Shown here one piece after another: positions 17,681 to 27,751 of a DNA stretch of 64,000 nt. Each line of letters begins with the position of its first letter. Within the stretch, counting starts at the first letter, position 1. The notes below the pieces were generated by a model. The model had not been told where the DNA came from. It saw nothing but the letters and a program-made list of their open reading frames with translations, and made no database searches. Where the stretch lies: positions 180,704-244,703 of the forward strand of contig DATAWK010000027.1 in NCBI GenBank assembly GCA_036267255.1, read 5' to 3'. The stretch is from DATAWK01 sp036267255. GTDB taxonomy: Bacteria > Acidobacteriota > Terriglobia > Terriglobales > Acidobacteriaceae. The translations under genes were made by a program, and so were the position numbers.

Positions 17681-18511
17681 TTAAAGTAACTCTGCTATGG
17701 CGATTGGGTCCATGTCGGCATAGGCCTTGTTTTCTCCACCCATGCTCCAACAGAAGGTATAGTTTCGCGTGCCGACGCCGGCATGAATCGACCATCCCGG
17801 CGAGATAACTGCCTGCTTATTGGCAACAACCATATGGCGAGTTTCATGAGATGGCCCCATGAGATGGATGACCCGTTCGTCTGTGGGCAGGCCAAAGTAT
17901 AAATAAATTTCCGATCGGCGCATGTGCGTATGCGGCGGCATCGTGTTCCACACACTGCCGGAAGCCATTCGAGTGAAACCCATGACCAACTGGCAGCTCG
18001 CCGGTCCTTCTGTATGGATCATTCGATGGATCTCCCGTTGATTTGCGGTTTCCGGACTGCCAATGCAGGCTCGCTGCAGACTGGCGGATGGGATATAGGT
18101 TGTGGGGTAACTTGCATGTGCTGGATAGCTGAGCAGATAAAATTCGGCAGGATTTGCGGGGTTGCCGCTCAGAAAAGAAATATGTTTGTTTCCGCGCCCA
18201 ATATAAAGGCCATCCAGAGTTGCCATCTCATATGCATGATCGTTGATACGAACAATACCCGGAGCACCAATATTGAGAATGCCAAGTTCTCTTCGCTCAG
18301 TAAAATACGAAGCCCTCAGCATATCGTCTGTCTCGAGAATGAGAGGATGGTTTGTAGGAACTGCTGATCCAACGATGGCCCGGTCCAGATCCACATACAC
18401 GGTCTGAATCTCTCCGGCTTTAAATATCTCCTGCACCAAAAAGGCTTCGCGCAATTCTTCTGTGGTCATTCTTGGAAAGCGGATTTGATCTGCCACTTGC
18501 TGAATTTTCAT
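17681..18511 (-). CDS. kduI: 5-keto-4-deoxyuronate isomerase
   Basis: 4-deoxy-L-threo-5-hexosulose-uronate ketol-isomerase (EC 5.3.1.17), 276 residues. It converts the unsaturated uronate released from pectin, or from other uronic-acid polymers, into 3-deoxy-D-glycero-2,5-hexodiulosonate in the cytoplasm. Length and sequence match the family throughout. The zinc ligands of the E. coli enzyme are all present, shifted by two: H194 and H196 (PPHTHMRRSE), E201 and H243 (WSIHAGVG). No signal peptide is seen, as expected. DUF4861 and GH105 genes lie directly upstream on the same strand, a grouping typical of rhamnogalacturonan and pectin loci. The next pathway enzymes (KduD, KdgK, KdgA) are not in the window. 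Confidence 0.95.
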   Translation of the reverse strand: MKIQQVADQIRFPRMTTEELREAFLVQEIFKAGEIQTVYVDLDRAIVGSAVPTNHPLILETDDMLRASYFTERRELGILNIGAPGIVRINDHAYEMATLDGLYIGRGNKHISFLSGNPANPAEFYLLSYPAHASYPTTYIPSASLQRACIGSPETANQREIHRMIHTEGPASCQLVMGFTRMASGSVWNTMPPHTHMRRSEIYLYFGLPTDERVIHLMGPSHETRHMVVANKQAVISPGWSIHAGVGTRNYTFCWSMGGENKAYADMDPIAIAELL

Positions 18512-18548
18512 GGTTCCCTCTACTCATTCCAGGAGTTGCTTCGCCGTC

Positions 18549-19742
18549 TTAACGCCAGTGTATTTCGAGCGGATGTTCCAGTTCGAGTGCAAATCTGTTC
18601 AGATATGTATTCCATGCTTCGGGCGTGGGGATGTCGCTTTTAGACCAGGCTGCTCCTGCATAATAAGCAATGGTTATTGCCGATGCCGCTGGGAACAGGA
18701 AGAGTGCGTTGCCTGCTACCTGAGTTTTTTCTGCAGAAAGGAGATCGGGTAACACAATTGCCGTTCCATCCATCCCTGCCGCTGTGCCCGATAGTGGCTC
18801 CCATACGGCAAGAATGTCTTTCGAGGAACTATCTAAAAGTTGAGCGCCAGGATGCATCGCTAGACCAGCTGCGATTTTTACCGGCTCGGGCCCTGTGATG
18901 GAAAAATTCGATCGTATACGGTTCAGATGAGAACCGGCATCCAACGTAATTGTTTTTTGCTCGCTTACGGTGTCTTCGCCAGCATCCCAAGGCGCGTACT
19001 GAAGCCGAAATTCAAAGCGAATCGGGCCAGACGCCAAGATCTTTACGGATGTGTAGTTCTTCGATGAGAACAGCTTCCCATCATTCCAGATCGATGTTCC
19101 ACCACATCCACGCGAGGGGCCAACATCATACGCATCCAATCCCTGGCCATTGTCTTTGTGATAGGAAAGCGCTGGATTCCTGGTACGGATGCCCACAGCG
19201 TCTCGTGCGTACCAAGCATTGATGATCAGATCTGGAACCCGCTTGGACCACACATCAATTCCAGAGGTAATTTCGCCCGTTGCCTGCAGCGCGGGCCCAT
19301 AGACGCGATAGGCGACCTTGTCGTTTTCCCAGGCGAAATCATCCATTCGTTCGGGTACCGGCCGGCCATAGACCCGAGGCGTGGCAGCGTATGGATGTAC
19401 CGATTCGTGGATACGCAGCCGTATCGTCTGATGGGCCGCGATGTTCACCAGCACAAGCAACTGGTCGGGTGCCTCACCTGCTTTGCTACTGTAAAGCTGC
19501 GTGGCCAGCTCCGTGTGCGATGCCAGATCTTCGATAGCCAGCTGCTTCGGATCTACATGGGTTTTCGCGATCACTGCAGCCAAAGGGAGCGCAAGCACCT
19601 GCTCTGAACGCGGGACATCCAGAGGATTTTTAACTTCCAGGATGCTTTCGTGGTGTACCGGGGCAGCTCGTGAAAAGGAGGCATCGAAACCAGCAAGGAC
19701 CACCGCAAGAAAAACAAGTGCAGCTTTTGTTCTTTTCTCCAT
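18549..19742 (-). CDS. Secreted DUF4861-family protein
   Basis: Exported protein of 397 residues, signal peptide about 1-26 (ALVFLAVVLAGFDASFSRAA). It belongs to the DUF4861 group, a beta-sandwich family found mainly in pectin and ulvan/uronate loci of Bacteroidota and Acidobacteriota. Characteristic stretches are VYGRPVPERMDDFAWENDKVAYRVYGP (17-residue core VYGRPVPERMDDFAWEN), GLDAYDVGPSRGCGG and GSHLNRIRSNFSI. Its biochemical activity is not established; a role in acting on or binding uronate oligosaccharides is inferred from its place 37 bp before kduI and after GH105. A 12-bp perfect palindrome lies 31 bases upstream of its start. Confidence 0.8.
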   Translation of the reverse strand: MEKRTKAALVFLAVVLAGFDASFSRAAPVHHESILEVKNPLDVPRSEQVLALPLAAVIAKTHVDPKQLAIEDLASHTELATQLYSSKAGEAPDQLLVLVNIAAHQTIRLRIHESVHPYAATPRVYGRPVPERMDDFAWENDKVAYRVYGPALQATGEITSGIDVWSKRVPDLIINAWYARDAVGIRTRNPALSYHKDNGQGLDAYDVGPSRGCGGTSIWNDGKLFSSKNYTSVKILASGPIRFEFRLQYAPWDAGEDTVSEQKTITLDAGSHLNRIRSNFSITGPEPVKIAAGLAMHPGAQLLDSSSKDILAVWEPLSGTAAGMDGTAIVLPDLLSAEKTQVAGNALFLFPAASAITIAYYAGAAWSKSDIPTPEAWNTYLNRFALELEHPLEIHWR

Positions 19743-19773
19743 GTTCGTTGCGCCCTCTTTTTGCGTACTTCTA

Positions 19774-19785
19774 TACGACGTCGTA
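19774..19785. promoter_or_regulatory. 12-bp perfect palindrome TACGACGTCGTA
   Basis: In the 56-bp gap between the GH105 stop and the DUF4861 start, 31 bases before the latter on the minus strand. Size and symmetry fit an operator of a GntR- or LacI-type regulator of uronate use. A single copy was seen and no matching regulator gene is adjacent. Confidence 0.35.
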
Positions 19786-19798
19786 GTAGCGTTGTATT

Positions 19799-21070
<1,272 letters not shown>

Positions 21071-21141
21071 TTCTTTGTTCTTCTGTACGGTATCGATGTG
21101 TTTTTCTGACTGTCAAGAAAAGTGGAACCTATATTGCACCA

Positions 21142-21163
21142 CGGCATTTCTCTCGAAATGCCG
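21142..21163 (-). terminator. Terminator-like hairpin after the GH2 gene
   Basis: Perfect 9-bp stem (CGGCATTTC / GAAATGCCG) with a TCTC loop, 6 bases after the GH2 stop on the minus strand. No T-run follows, so termination or mRNA 3'-end protection are both possible. Confidence 0.5.
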
Positions 21164-21169
21164 CATGGC

Positions 21170-24100
21170 TTACTGCGTTACGGCTTCTGTTGTTTGTGTT
21201 GCATTCCATCCTCGTAAATGGATACGCAGAGGCAGATTTGGCAGGTCAGCAGGCAGGTAAATCGTCACGGATGCCTCCTGTCCCGGCAGCAGAGAGATGT
21301 AGTTGTCGCTGTAATAGGCCGGCAGTAGTTCGGAGCCATCGGCGGCGCGCAACAAAATCAGTTTGTTGGCAAGTGCTGCAACATTGCCGCTGTTTTTGAG
21401 ATGGACCTGAACACGACGGTTGTCTCCCTGGCCATCGAGTCTGGCTGTCACAGTGACCGTGGCTGGAGCCAGCTGGTCCAAAGCGCGGTATCCGGCATCG
21501 GAGGCGGCGCGCCAATAGAAATTGTCGGAGAGTAACCGGCCGTTTTGCCCATGCAATTGCAGCTGCACAAAAACGACACTATCCCCCATCAAGGGAGCCA
21601 GGGCCAGTGAAAATCCGGGTGTAACAGAGTCCGCCGCGGCATCCACGGTCATGTCTCGACTGAGCAGCAGCTTGCTGTCCAGACTGTAGACGCGTGCGCT
21701 TACGCTCAGTCCGGGCAACGCTGTTCGTGTCGTATTGATGACAGCGACATTGTTATTGGAGAGGTCCAGTTGCACATGGATGGGCTCACAGGCCTTCTTG
21801 GTTCCATAGAAGGATGCCTGCGTATCGTAGTCCGAAGTCAGGATGCCCCACAAGGTACTGGGCCACGCCGGTTGCGTCATCCACAGAAGGCGGCCACTAT
21901 TCGGCGCCCAGAGATGCGCGTTGAAACCTTCGAAGACCGCACGATACTCGACGTAGTTGAGCATTTGCCCTTTGCGCACATAATCGGCGAGGTTGCTGGC
22001 TGCACCGAACTCCGTTTGCAGATGTTGATTGAACGGATCGTCTGGATGCCAGTCGTGATAGGCCCAATCATCACTGATAGGCCACTGGTCCGCTTTCGGG
22101 AGCCAGCGATGAAACCACTCCAGCGTTGGCAGAGAAGGCGTTCCGGTCTCCACAGCAAAACCCGGATTGAGTTTCGTGTAGTAATTGACGGGGTCTTGAT
22201 AGGAATATGGGCCGCTGGGTTGCAGGTTCACCCGGTTGGAACTCGGCGAGTAGTAGCGTGTACCGTCCAGCGTATGAGTTAGACGAATCAAGCCCTGGTT
22301 GATGACGGGTTGCGGGACACCTTCGTTGCGCCCGCACCACATCACGATGGAGGGGTGATTGCGATAGCGAAGGATAGTGTCTCGCGCATTTTTCAGAAAG
22401 AGCGCCGGATCTTCGGCCTCGACATTGGAGTCTTGTGTGACCTCCCAGAAATCGTTCCAGACCATCATGCCGTATTTGTCGGCAAGCTGATAAAAAACCT
22501 CTTCGGAATTCTGGCCTTGCCAGTTGCGGATGATGTTCAGATTGGCATCGCGGTCGAAGCGGAAGAAAGGCTCCAGATGCGCCCGTGAAATGCGCTTACG
22601 GGTATCATCCATGCCCCAGTTTCCACCGCGTGTTGCAATGCGCACACCGTTGACCTTCAGGAGCAGATACGGTGTCGCACGCGTATCTGCGACGGTATGA
22701 AAAGCGGGAGAAGCGTCCGCGCCTGCAGTAATAGAGGAGGCCCATCCATTGGGAATCTGGCGCATACCTGCATGGGTTACATCGACCACTGGTAGTTTGG
22801 TATTGCGCGCCACGGAAGGATCGTAATCCACGCGCCGTAAATGGCCTGTGTTGTCCAGCAGGCTGAGTTCATAGGTAACTTCGCGGACGCCGAACTGTGT
22901 TTTCTTTTCCTCGGAGAGGCCGCTGTCGGCCACGAAATCCACGGTTAAGTGATACAGTTCCGGCTTGCCATAGCCATTTGGCCACCACAGACGAGGATGC
23001 TGCAAGTGGAGCTGAGGGAACTCTGCCGGTTGCAGAGAAACGGTGCTTTCGCCGGGAGCAACTGTAATTTCCTTGCTGACGATTACGCCTTCAAACGATG
23101 CTGTAAGTTTTCCATGTACCGGTTCGCTGGCGACATTTTTCAGCGGGATATTCACAGTGATATAGGCTTGGGAAATATCTGGCAGCGGCAGCCGGGTGAT
23201 GACCTGTGTGTCTTCAATTTCTACACGCCCAGTGGCCAGCAGGTGCACATTCTGCCATAAGCCCGTATCGCGATCACGGATGGCTGGCATCCAGTCCCAG
23301 CCTTCGGTCGCCATAAACGTTGGACCATCAAGGCACAGGGCACCGCCATTTAGGCCCGATCCATTCAGGATGGATTGTTCGTTGGGAATTCCGGGATGCG
23401 GCGCGGGAGAGACGAGAATCGCCAGTGCATTTTTCTGGCCGGAGCGCAACACATTGGTCACGTCGAAGACGCCGCGGATGAAGGCGCCGGTCATGGCGCC
23501 CACATGCTGGCCATTCAGCCAGACTTCGGCATGATAGTTGATGCCGTCCAGCACCAGCGTCATGTGCTGATTGCCTGAGAATTTTGGCGCTTCAAACTCA
23601 GAGCGGTACCAGTAGTCCTGTTTGTTCAGGCTTTCTGGAATCGCCAGGTTGTTTAACCCATAGTCGGGATCGGGATAGATGCCTCGATCGATCATCGTGG
23701 TCAGCACCGTGCCCGGAACCGTCGCAGCCATCCAGCCTTTGGTGTCGAAGCCGGGCTTTGCAATCTCTTCCGGCGCGGCTGTTACCTTTGGAGCTTCCGT
23801 TAGCCTCCAGCCTCCGGACAGCGTCCAGTCTCCTTCGCCACTAGGCTGCAGCGTAGTTTTCGCTGGCGGCAAGGGCGCTGCCTTTGGAGTGCTGAAGGGT
23901 GCGGTGCTATGGGGCAATGTAGACGGATCCTGGGGTGCGGTATAGCCGGCCCACTGGATGGTTTGAATCGGCCAGGGCTTCGAGCCTTCCTCAAATGCAA
24001 TCAGTTGAAAGTCAGGTTTTTGACGGGCAAGCGTTGCGATTTCTTCTGGAGACAGTGCGTGGCGGTCCAGCGTAAACAGAGCGATACGTCCGCCAAAGTG

Positions 24101-24643
24101 AGCCGCATTGGACCACGGAGTGTCTACCGGGGCCAGCTCAATTTGCGGCTGGACGGCGCCCATACGGAGTGTGCCGTGTGCTGCCTCTGCGCCGTCCACA
24201 TAGAGCCGCACCGTGTCCCCGTCAAAGCTCGCCGCCAACAGGTGCCACGGCTGCGTACTCAACGGCGCGGACGCAGTGAGCATATTTTTTTTGCCAAGGC
24301 GCAGAGCCGGTTTCCCATCGATGATGACGAAGAAGCGCGAGTCCTCTTTCAAGGGATCACCAACTCCACCAATCAGCATGGGATTTTCCGTGGACGATGC
24401 CATCTCGACCCATGCGGACAAGGTCCACGGCGATGCAGCCGTCAACACCGGGTCTTTCTCCGGTAGAGGCTTGGTCAGCCCGGTGCCACCAGCTAGAAAA
24501 TGACCACTGTAAGGTCCGTAAATCTGAGGAAGAATTGTGAAAGCAGGTGTTTGCGCGCGGGCCGAAAGAGCAAACGTTGGCAGCAGAAGCAAAGCAAATA
24601 CGCAGGAAAGAAAAAAGGTAGCAGGGTTTGTGCGGTGTTTCAT
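21170..24643 (-). CDS. LamG-GH2 multidomain glycosidase
   Basis: Secreted protein of 1157 residues. A signal peptide covers about 1-30 (FFLSCVFALLLLPTFALSARA). Residues about 50-210 form a LamG/concanavalin-like domain (LSAWVEM, WHLLAASFDGDTVRLYVDGAE). The rest is a GH2 enzyme of the exo-beta-glucosaminidase/mannosidase-like branch, with the sugar-binding domain (ATVPGTVLTTMIDRGIYPDP), an Ig-like domain and a TIM barrel. WCGRNEGVPQP gives acid/base E774, and FAVETGTPSLP (E832) is the likely nucleophile; QTEFGAAS (E878) is a weaker alternative. Two further beta-rich domains close the protein. The exact sugar is unclear: beta-mannosidic, glucosaminidic and galactosidic activities occur in this branch. 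It is transcribed toward the pectin genes. Confidence 0.85.
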   Translation of the reverse strand: MKHRTNPATFFLSCVFALLLLPTFALSARAQTPAFTILPQIYGPYSGHFLAGGTGLTKPLPEKDPVLTAASPWTLSAWVEMASSTENPMLIGGVGDPLKEDSRFFVIIDGKPALRLGKKNMLTASAPLSTQPWHLLAASFDGDTVRLYVDGAEAAHGTLRMGAVQPQIELAPVDTPWSNAAHFGGRIALFTLDRHALSPEEIATLARQKPDFQLIAFEEGSKPWPIQTIQWAGYTAPQDPSTLPHSTAPFSTPKAAPLPPAKTTLQPSGEGDWTLSGGWRLTEAPKVTAAPEEIAKPGFDTKGWMAATVPGTVLTTMIDRGIYPDPDYGLNNLAIPESLNKQDYWYRSEFEAPKFSGNQHMTLVLDGINYHAEVWLNGQHVGAMTGAFIRGVFDVTNVLRSGQKNALAILVSPAPHPGIPNEQSILNGSGLNGGALCLDGPTFMATEGWDWMPAIRDRDTGLWQNVHLLATGRVEIEDTQVITRLPLPDISQAYITVNIPLKNVASEPVHGKLTASFEGVIVSKEITVAPGESTVSLQPAEFPQLHLQHPRLWWPNGYGKPELYHLTVDFVADSGLSEEKKTQFGVREVTYELSLLDNTGHLRRVDYDPSVARNTKLPVVDVTHAGMRQIPNGWASSITAGADASPAFHTVADTRATPYLLLKVNGVRIATRGGNWGMDDTRKRISRAHLEPFFRFDRDANLNIIRNWQGQNSEEVFYQLADKYGMMVWNDFWEVTQDSNVEAEDPALFLKNARDTILRYRNHPSIVMWCGRNEGVPQPVINQGLIRLTHTLDGTRYYSPSSNRVNLQPSGPYSYQDPVNYYTKLNPGFAVETGTPSLPTLEWFHRWLPKADQWPISDDWAYHDWHPDDPFNQHLQTEFGAASNLADYVRKGQMLNYVEYRAVFEGFNAHLWAPNSGRLLWMTQPAWPSTLWGILTSDYDTQASFYGTKKACEPIHVQLDLSNNNVAVINTTRTALPGLSVSARVYSLDSKLLLSRDMTVDAAADSVTPGFSLALAPLMGDSVVFVQLQLHGQNGRLLSDNFYWRAASDAGYRALDQLAPATVTVTARLDGQGDNRRVQVHLKNSGNVAALANKLILLRAADGSELLPAYYSDNYISLLPGQEASVTIYLPADLPNLPLRIHLRGWNATQTTEAVTQ

Positions 24644-25027
24644 GCGTCTCCTTGCAATGGAATTGCCAACATTCGTGGCACACCGGAGATGAATTCCGTA
24701 GAAGAGTTAGTGTAGCGCAGGATACGGGGATGGAATCGAACATTGAGGTTGCGGAGAGATCTGCAGTGTGCAATAAGAAAACGAGGGTATGCAATGCCGA
24801 TATAACGCAGGCAGCCGCATTCAAGACAAACGATTGTGTATTTGCGTTTCGATGGATACCATACGAACCGGAAGCTGCGAAGGGAACTTGCTGCAACGAA
24901 CCGTTTGCCATTGATGTCTACGGGATTTCTATAGTTCTTCCTCGCCTTCTTGCTGGCCGGAACTTCGGCGCGCGCAGATGGATTCCCGGAGAAGCGATTC
25001 AAAATGGATCAGATAAGGAAGCATGAA
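24644..25027. other. Divergent intergenic region between GH2 and beta-helix genes
   Basis: 384 bp with no convincing gene. An open frame runs across most of it on the plus strand, but its codons and predicted protein resemble no family and it overlaps the GH2 leader. AAGGAAG at 25015-25021 is the ribosome site of the downstream gene. Promoters for both flanking genes should be here; none could be assigned. Confidence 0.5.
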
Positions 25028-26794
25028 ATGAGACAGTCGATGCATTGGGGTCAGCATAGTGTCAGGAATCGCAGAGCAATGATGCGGTTTGGATTGATTC
25101 TGGGTTTGCTGGCATATGCCATTGCGCCAGTGATGGCGGCCAAAAATTCAAAGCCGGATTTCGGACCCAACGTCCTGATCTTCAACCCATCGATGCCATC
25201 CGCGACGATCCAGGAGCAGATCGACACGGTGTATGCCACGCAGCGGAGAAATGAATTTGGTCCCGAGCGCAACGCCCTGCTGTTTTTGCCGGGCGACTAC
25301 AAGGTCGATGTTCCGGTGGGGTTTTACACGCAGGTTCTGGGATTGGGGGCGTCGCCCGACGATGTTCACATCACGGGCAATGTGCATGCTGATGCCAGCG
25401 CGAGAAACAACAATGCGACCACAACGTTCTGGAGGGCCATGGAAGGATTTTCCGTGACACCTGCAGGCGGCACCATGCAGTGGGCTGTTTCCCAGGCCGC
25501 ACCGTTCCGCCGCATGCACGTGCGCGGCAATATGGTGCTGAATCAGCACCACGGATGGGCGAGCGGTGGGTGGATGTCGGATGATCTGATAGACGGCAAC
25601 GTCGATTCCGGTACCCAGCAGCAATGGATTTCGAGAAATACCGAGTGGGGCAGTTGGACTGGCGCGAACTGGAACATGGTTTTTGTCGGCGTGGTCCATC
25701 CACCAGAAGGGGAATGGCCGACACCGCCGTACACCAAGATTGCCCAGACCCCCATTATTCGGGAGAAACCGTTTCTGCAGGTGGATGCGTCGGGGAACTA
25801 TAGCGTGCGCATTCCGTCACTGCGCAGCAACAGCGTCGGCATTACGTGGCATGGCGGATCGACGCCGGGAAAATCCATCCCGATCGACAAGTTTTATATC
25901 GCGCATTCAGATGTCGATACTGCTGCAACCATCAATGCACAACTGGCGAAAGGCAAGAACCTGTTGCTCACCCCGGGCATTTATGAATTGAAGGATGCCA
26001 TTCGTGTGACCCGGCCCAACACAGTGGTGATGGGACTTGGCTTTGCCACGCTGCGTCCGGTCAACGGAACCGCTGCCATAACAACGGCGGACGTGGACGG
26101 AATCATCATCGCCGGTCTGCTGTTTGACGCGGGACCTATCAAATCACCAGTTCTGCTGGAAGTGGGGCCAGATGGAAGCAATACCAGTCATGCAAAGAAT
26201 CCCATCTCGCTGCATGATGTCTTTTTCCGGGTGGGTGGCGCTGGAATTGGCCGCACGGAAGTCAACTTGAAGATCAACAGCAACGACACGATTGTTGATC
26301 ACACTTGGATATGGAGGGCTGACCACGGTTCCGGGGTGGGCTGGAATCTGAATACCAGCGCGAATGGGTTGGTGGTTAATGGCAACAACGTCACGATTTA
26401 CGGTTTGTTCGTCGAACATCATCAACAGTTCCAGGTTCTTTGGAATGGCAATGGCGGTCGGACTTACTTCTATCAATCCGAGATTCCGTACGATCCTCCG
26501 AATCAGGCGAGTTACACCAGCGCATCGGGCACGGACGGCTGGGCCTCCTATAAGGTAGCGGACCATGTGACCAGCCATGAAGCATGGGGGCTGGGTATCT
26601 ACAGCGTCTTTACGCATCCGAATATTTTGCTGACCCGGGCCATTGAGGTGCCCAAGAATCCAAACGTCCGGTTCCACCACATGATTACGGTGTGCCTGGG
26701 CAATAATGGCGGCATCAACAATGTCATTAACAATATAGGCGCAGCAACCGCCATTCATCCGCGCGTTACACCCAAGGTGACGAACTATCCATAA
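25028..26794 (+). CDS. Secreted GH55-like right-handed beta-helix protein
   Basis: Exported protein of 588 residues. The ATG at 25028 is chosen for its AAGGAAG ribosome site 6 bases upstream; the signal peptide (LILGLLAYAIAPVMAAKN) begins near residue 20. The mature protein matches a family often annotated as coagulation factor 5/8-type or adenylyl-cyclase-like protein, although the sequence is a pectate-lyase-like beta-helix related to GH55. Supporting stretches are ATIQEQIDTVYA, LLFLPGDYKVDVPVGFYTQV, LLLTPGIYELKDAIRV, PNTVVMGLGFATL and HTWIWRADHG. GH55 members are beta-1,3-glucanases, so a fungal or callose-type glucan is a plausible but unproven substrate. It is convergent with the citE-like gene (96-bp gap). 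Confidence 0.72.
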   Translation: MRQSMHWGQHSVRNRRAMMRFGLILGLLAYAIAPVMAAKNSKPDFGPNVLIFNPSMPSATIQEQIDTVYATQRRNEFGPERNALLFLPGDYKVDVPVGFYTQVLGLGASPDDVHITGNVHADASARNNNATTTFWRAMEGFSVTPAGGTMQWAVSQAAPFRRMHVRGNMVLNQHHGWASGGWMSDDLIDGNVDSGTQQQWISRNTEWGSWTGANWNMVFVGVVHPPEGEWPTPPYTKIAQTPIIREKPFLQVDASGNYSVRIPSLRSNSVGITWHGGSTPGKSIPIDKFYIAHSDVDTAATINAQLAKGKNLLLTPGIYELKDAIRVTRPNTVVMGLGFATLRPVNGTAAITTADVDGIIIAGLLFDAGPIKSPVLLEVGPDGSNTSHAKNPISLHDVFFRVGGAGIGRTEVNLKINSNDTIVDHTWIWRADHGSGVGWNLNTSANGLVVNGNNVTIYGLFVEHHQQFQVLWNGNGGRTYFYQSEIPYDPPNQASYTSASGTDGWASYKVADHVTSHEAWGLGIYSVFTHPNILLTRAIEVPKNPNVRFHHMITVCLGNNGGINNVINNIGAATAIHPRVTPKVTNYP

Positions 26795-26890
26795 ATGGAT
26801 AGGAACGCTTGCTGTCATTGGCAGAGTTGGCGTGAGACAACGGAATGCATCCTCACAACGCTGTACGGGTGCAGATGAAAGCGACGAGGA

Positions 26891-27751
26891 TCAGAGTTTT
26901 TTTATTGAGCGGGAACGAAGAATTGCTTCGGCTCGTTGGATGAATGGTCGATCGATCATCTGGCCATCGACCGTGAAGACTCCGATGCCGGATTCCGTTG
27001 CATTTTTAGCCGCTTCGAAGACACGAGCAGCAAAGGCCAACTCTTCTTCTGTAGGAGTGAAGATTGTATTGGCAATGGCGATCTGGCTCGGATGAATGCA
27101 GCTTTTGCCTGCATATCCGAGATCTCTTGCCGCAGTGGCTTCGGTGGCGAATCCTTCGAGATCCTGAATAGCTGTAAATGCGCTGTCATAGCAATCAACG
27201 CCAGCCTGTCCTGCGGCCAGACGCAAGGTAAGGCGTACATGATGGATCGCTGCAAGGTTGGATCGCTTGATTCCCAATGGCTCGAAGAGGTCTGCAAGAC
27301 CAAGCTGAAGGCCGAAGACTCGATCATTTGCTTGTGCGATCTCCGCAGCGAGGCGCAACCCGCGAGGAGACTCAATGGTGGGCAGAATCCTGATCTTCGA
27401 GGACAGCTCTCGTTGTGCTTCGAGTTTTGCCAGCAGGGAGGAAACCTGCTCGATGTCTTTCGGGTCTTCTAGCTTGGGTAGAATCACGGCCCAGAGGGTG
27501 GGACATACCGCGGCGGAGATGTCTTCCGCAAACTCGGCGGAGTGTACGGCGTTGACGCGCACAATCCACTGTTTTTCTGAATGAATGGCGGAAAGGGACT
27601 GCAGGAAGGATTGCACGTTTGTGCGCGCTTCCGCCTTGCGGCCGGGATGCACGGCATCTTCTAAGTCGAGACAGATTGCATCCGCTTCCGAGCGAAGCGC
27701 TTTGGAGAAAAGCTCCGGACGGATCCCAGGCACGAAAAGTTTGCTTCGCAT
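26891..27751 (-). CDS. CitE-like CoA-ester lyase (HpcH/HpaI superfamily)
   Basis: Cytoplasmic aldol lyase of 286 residues that splits a 3-hydroxyacyl-CoA such as malyl-CoA or citramalyl-CoA, giving acetyl-CoA plus glyoxylate or pyruvate. Family motifs are RSKLFVPGIRPELF at the N-terminus, AICLDLEDAVHPGRK (metal-binding acidic pair), IVRVNAVHS, ILPTIESPRGL (Mg2+ Glu) and SCIHPSQIAIAN near the C-terminus. Its ATG overlaps the TAA of the CoA-transferase gene in a TAATG junction, so translation is coupled. The pairing with a class III CoA-transferase implies that the acid is first activated with CoA and then cleaved. Substrate chain length cannot be told from the sequence. Confidence 0.88.
   Translation of the reverse strand: MRSKLFVPGIRPELFSKALRSEADAICLDLEDAVHPGRKAEARTNVQSFLQSLSAIHSEKQWIVRVNAVHSAEFAEDISAAVCPTLWAVILPKLEDPKDIEQVSSLLAKLEAQRELSSKIRILPTIESPRGLRLAAEIAQANDRVFGLQLGLADLFEPLGIKRSNLAAIHHVRLTLRLAAGQAGVDCYDSAFTAIQDLEGFATEATAARDLGYAGKSCIHPSQIAIANTIFTPTEEELAFAARVFEAAKNATESGIGVFTVDGQMIDRPFIQRAEAILRSRSIKKL

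Noticed and set aside
24628..25026. A 132-codon open frame between the GH2 and beta-helix genes
   Set aside because: No family resemblance; it overlaps both the GH2 start and the leader of the next gene and fills a gap where promoters must lie.
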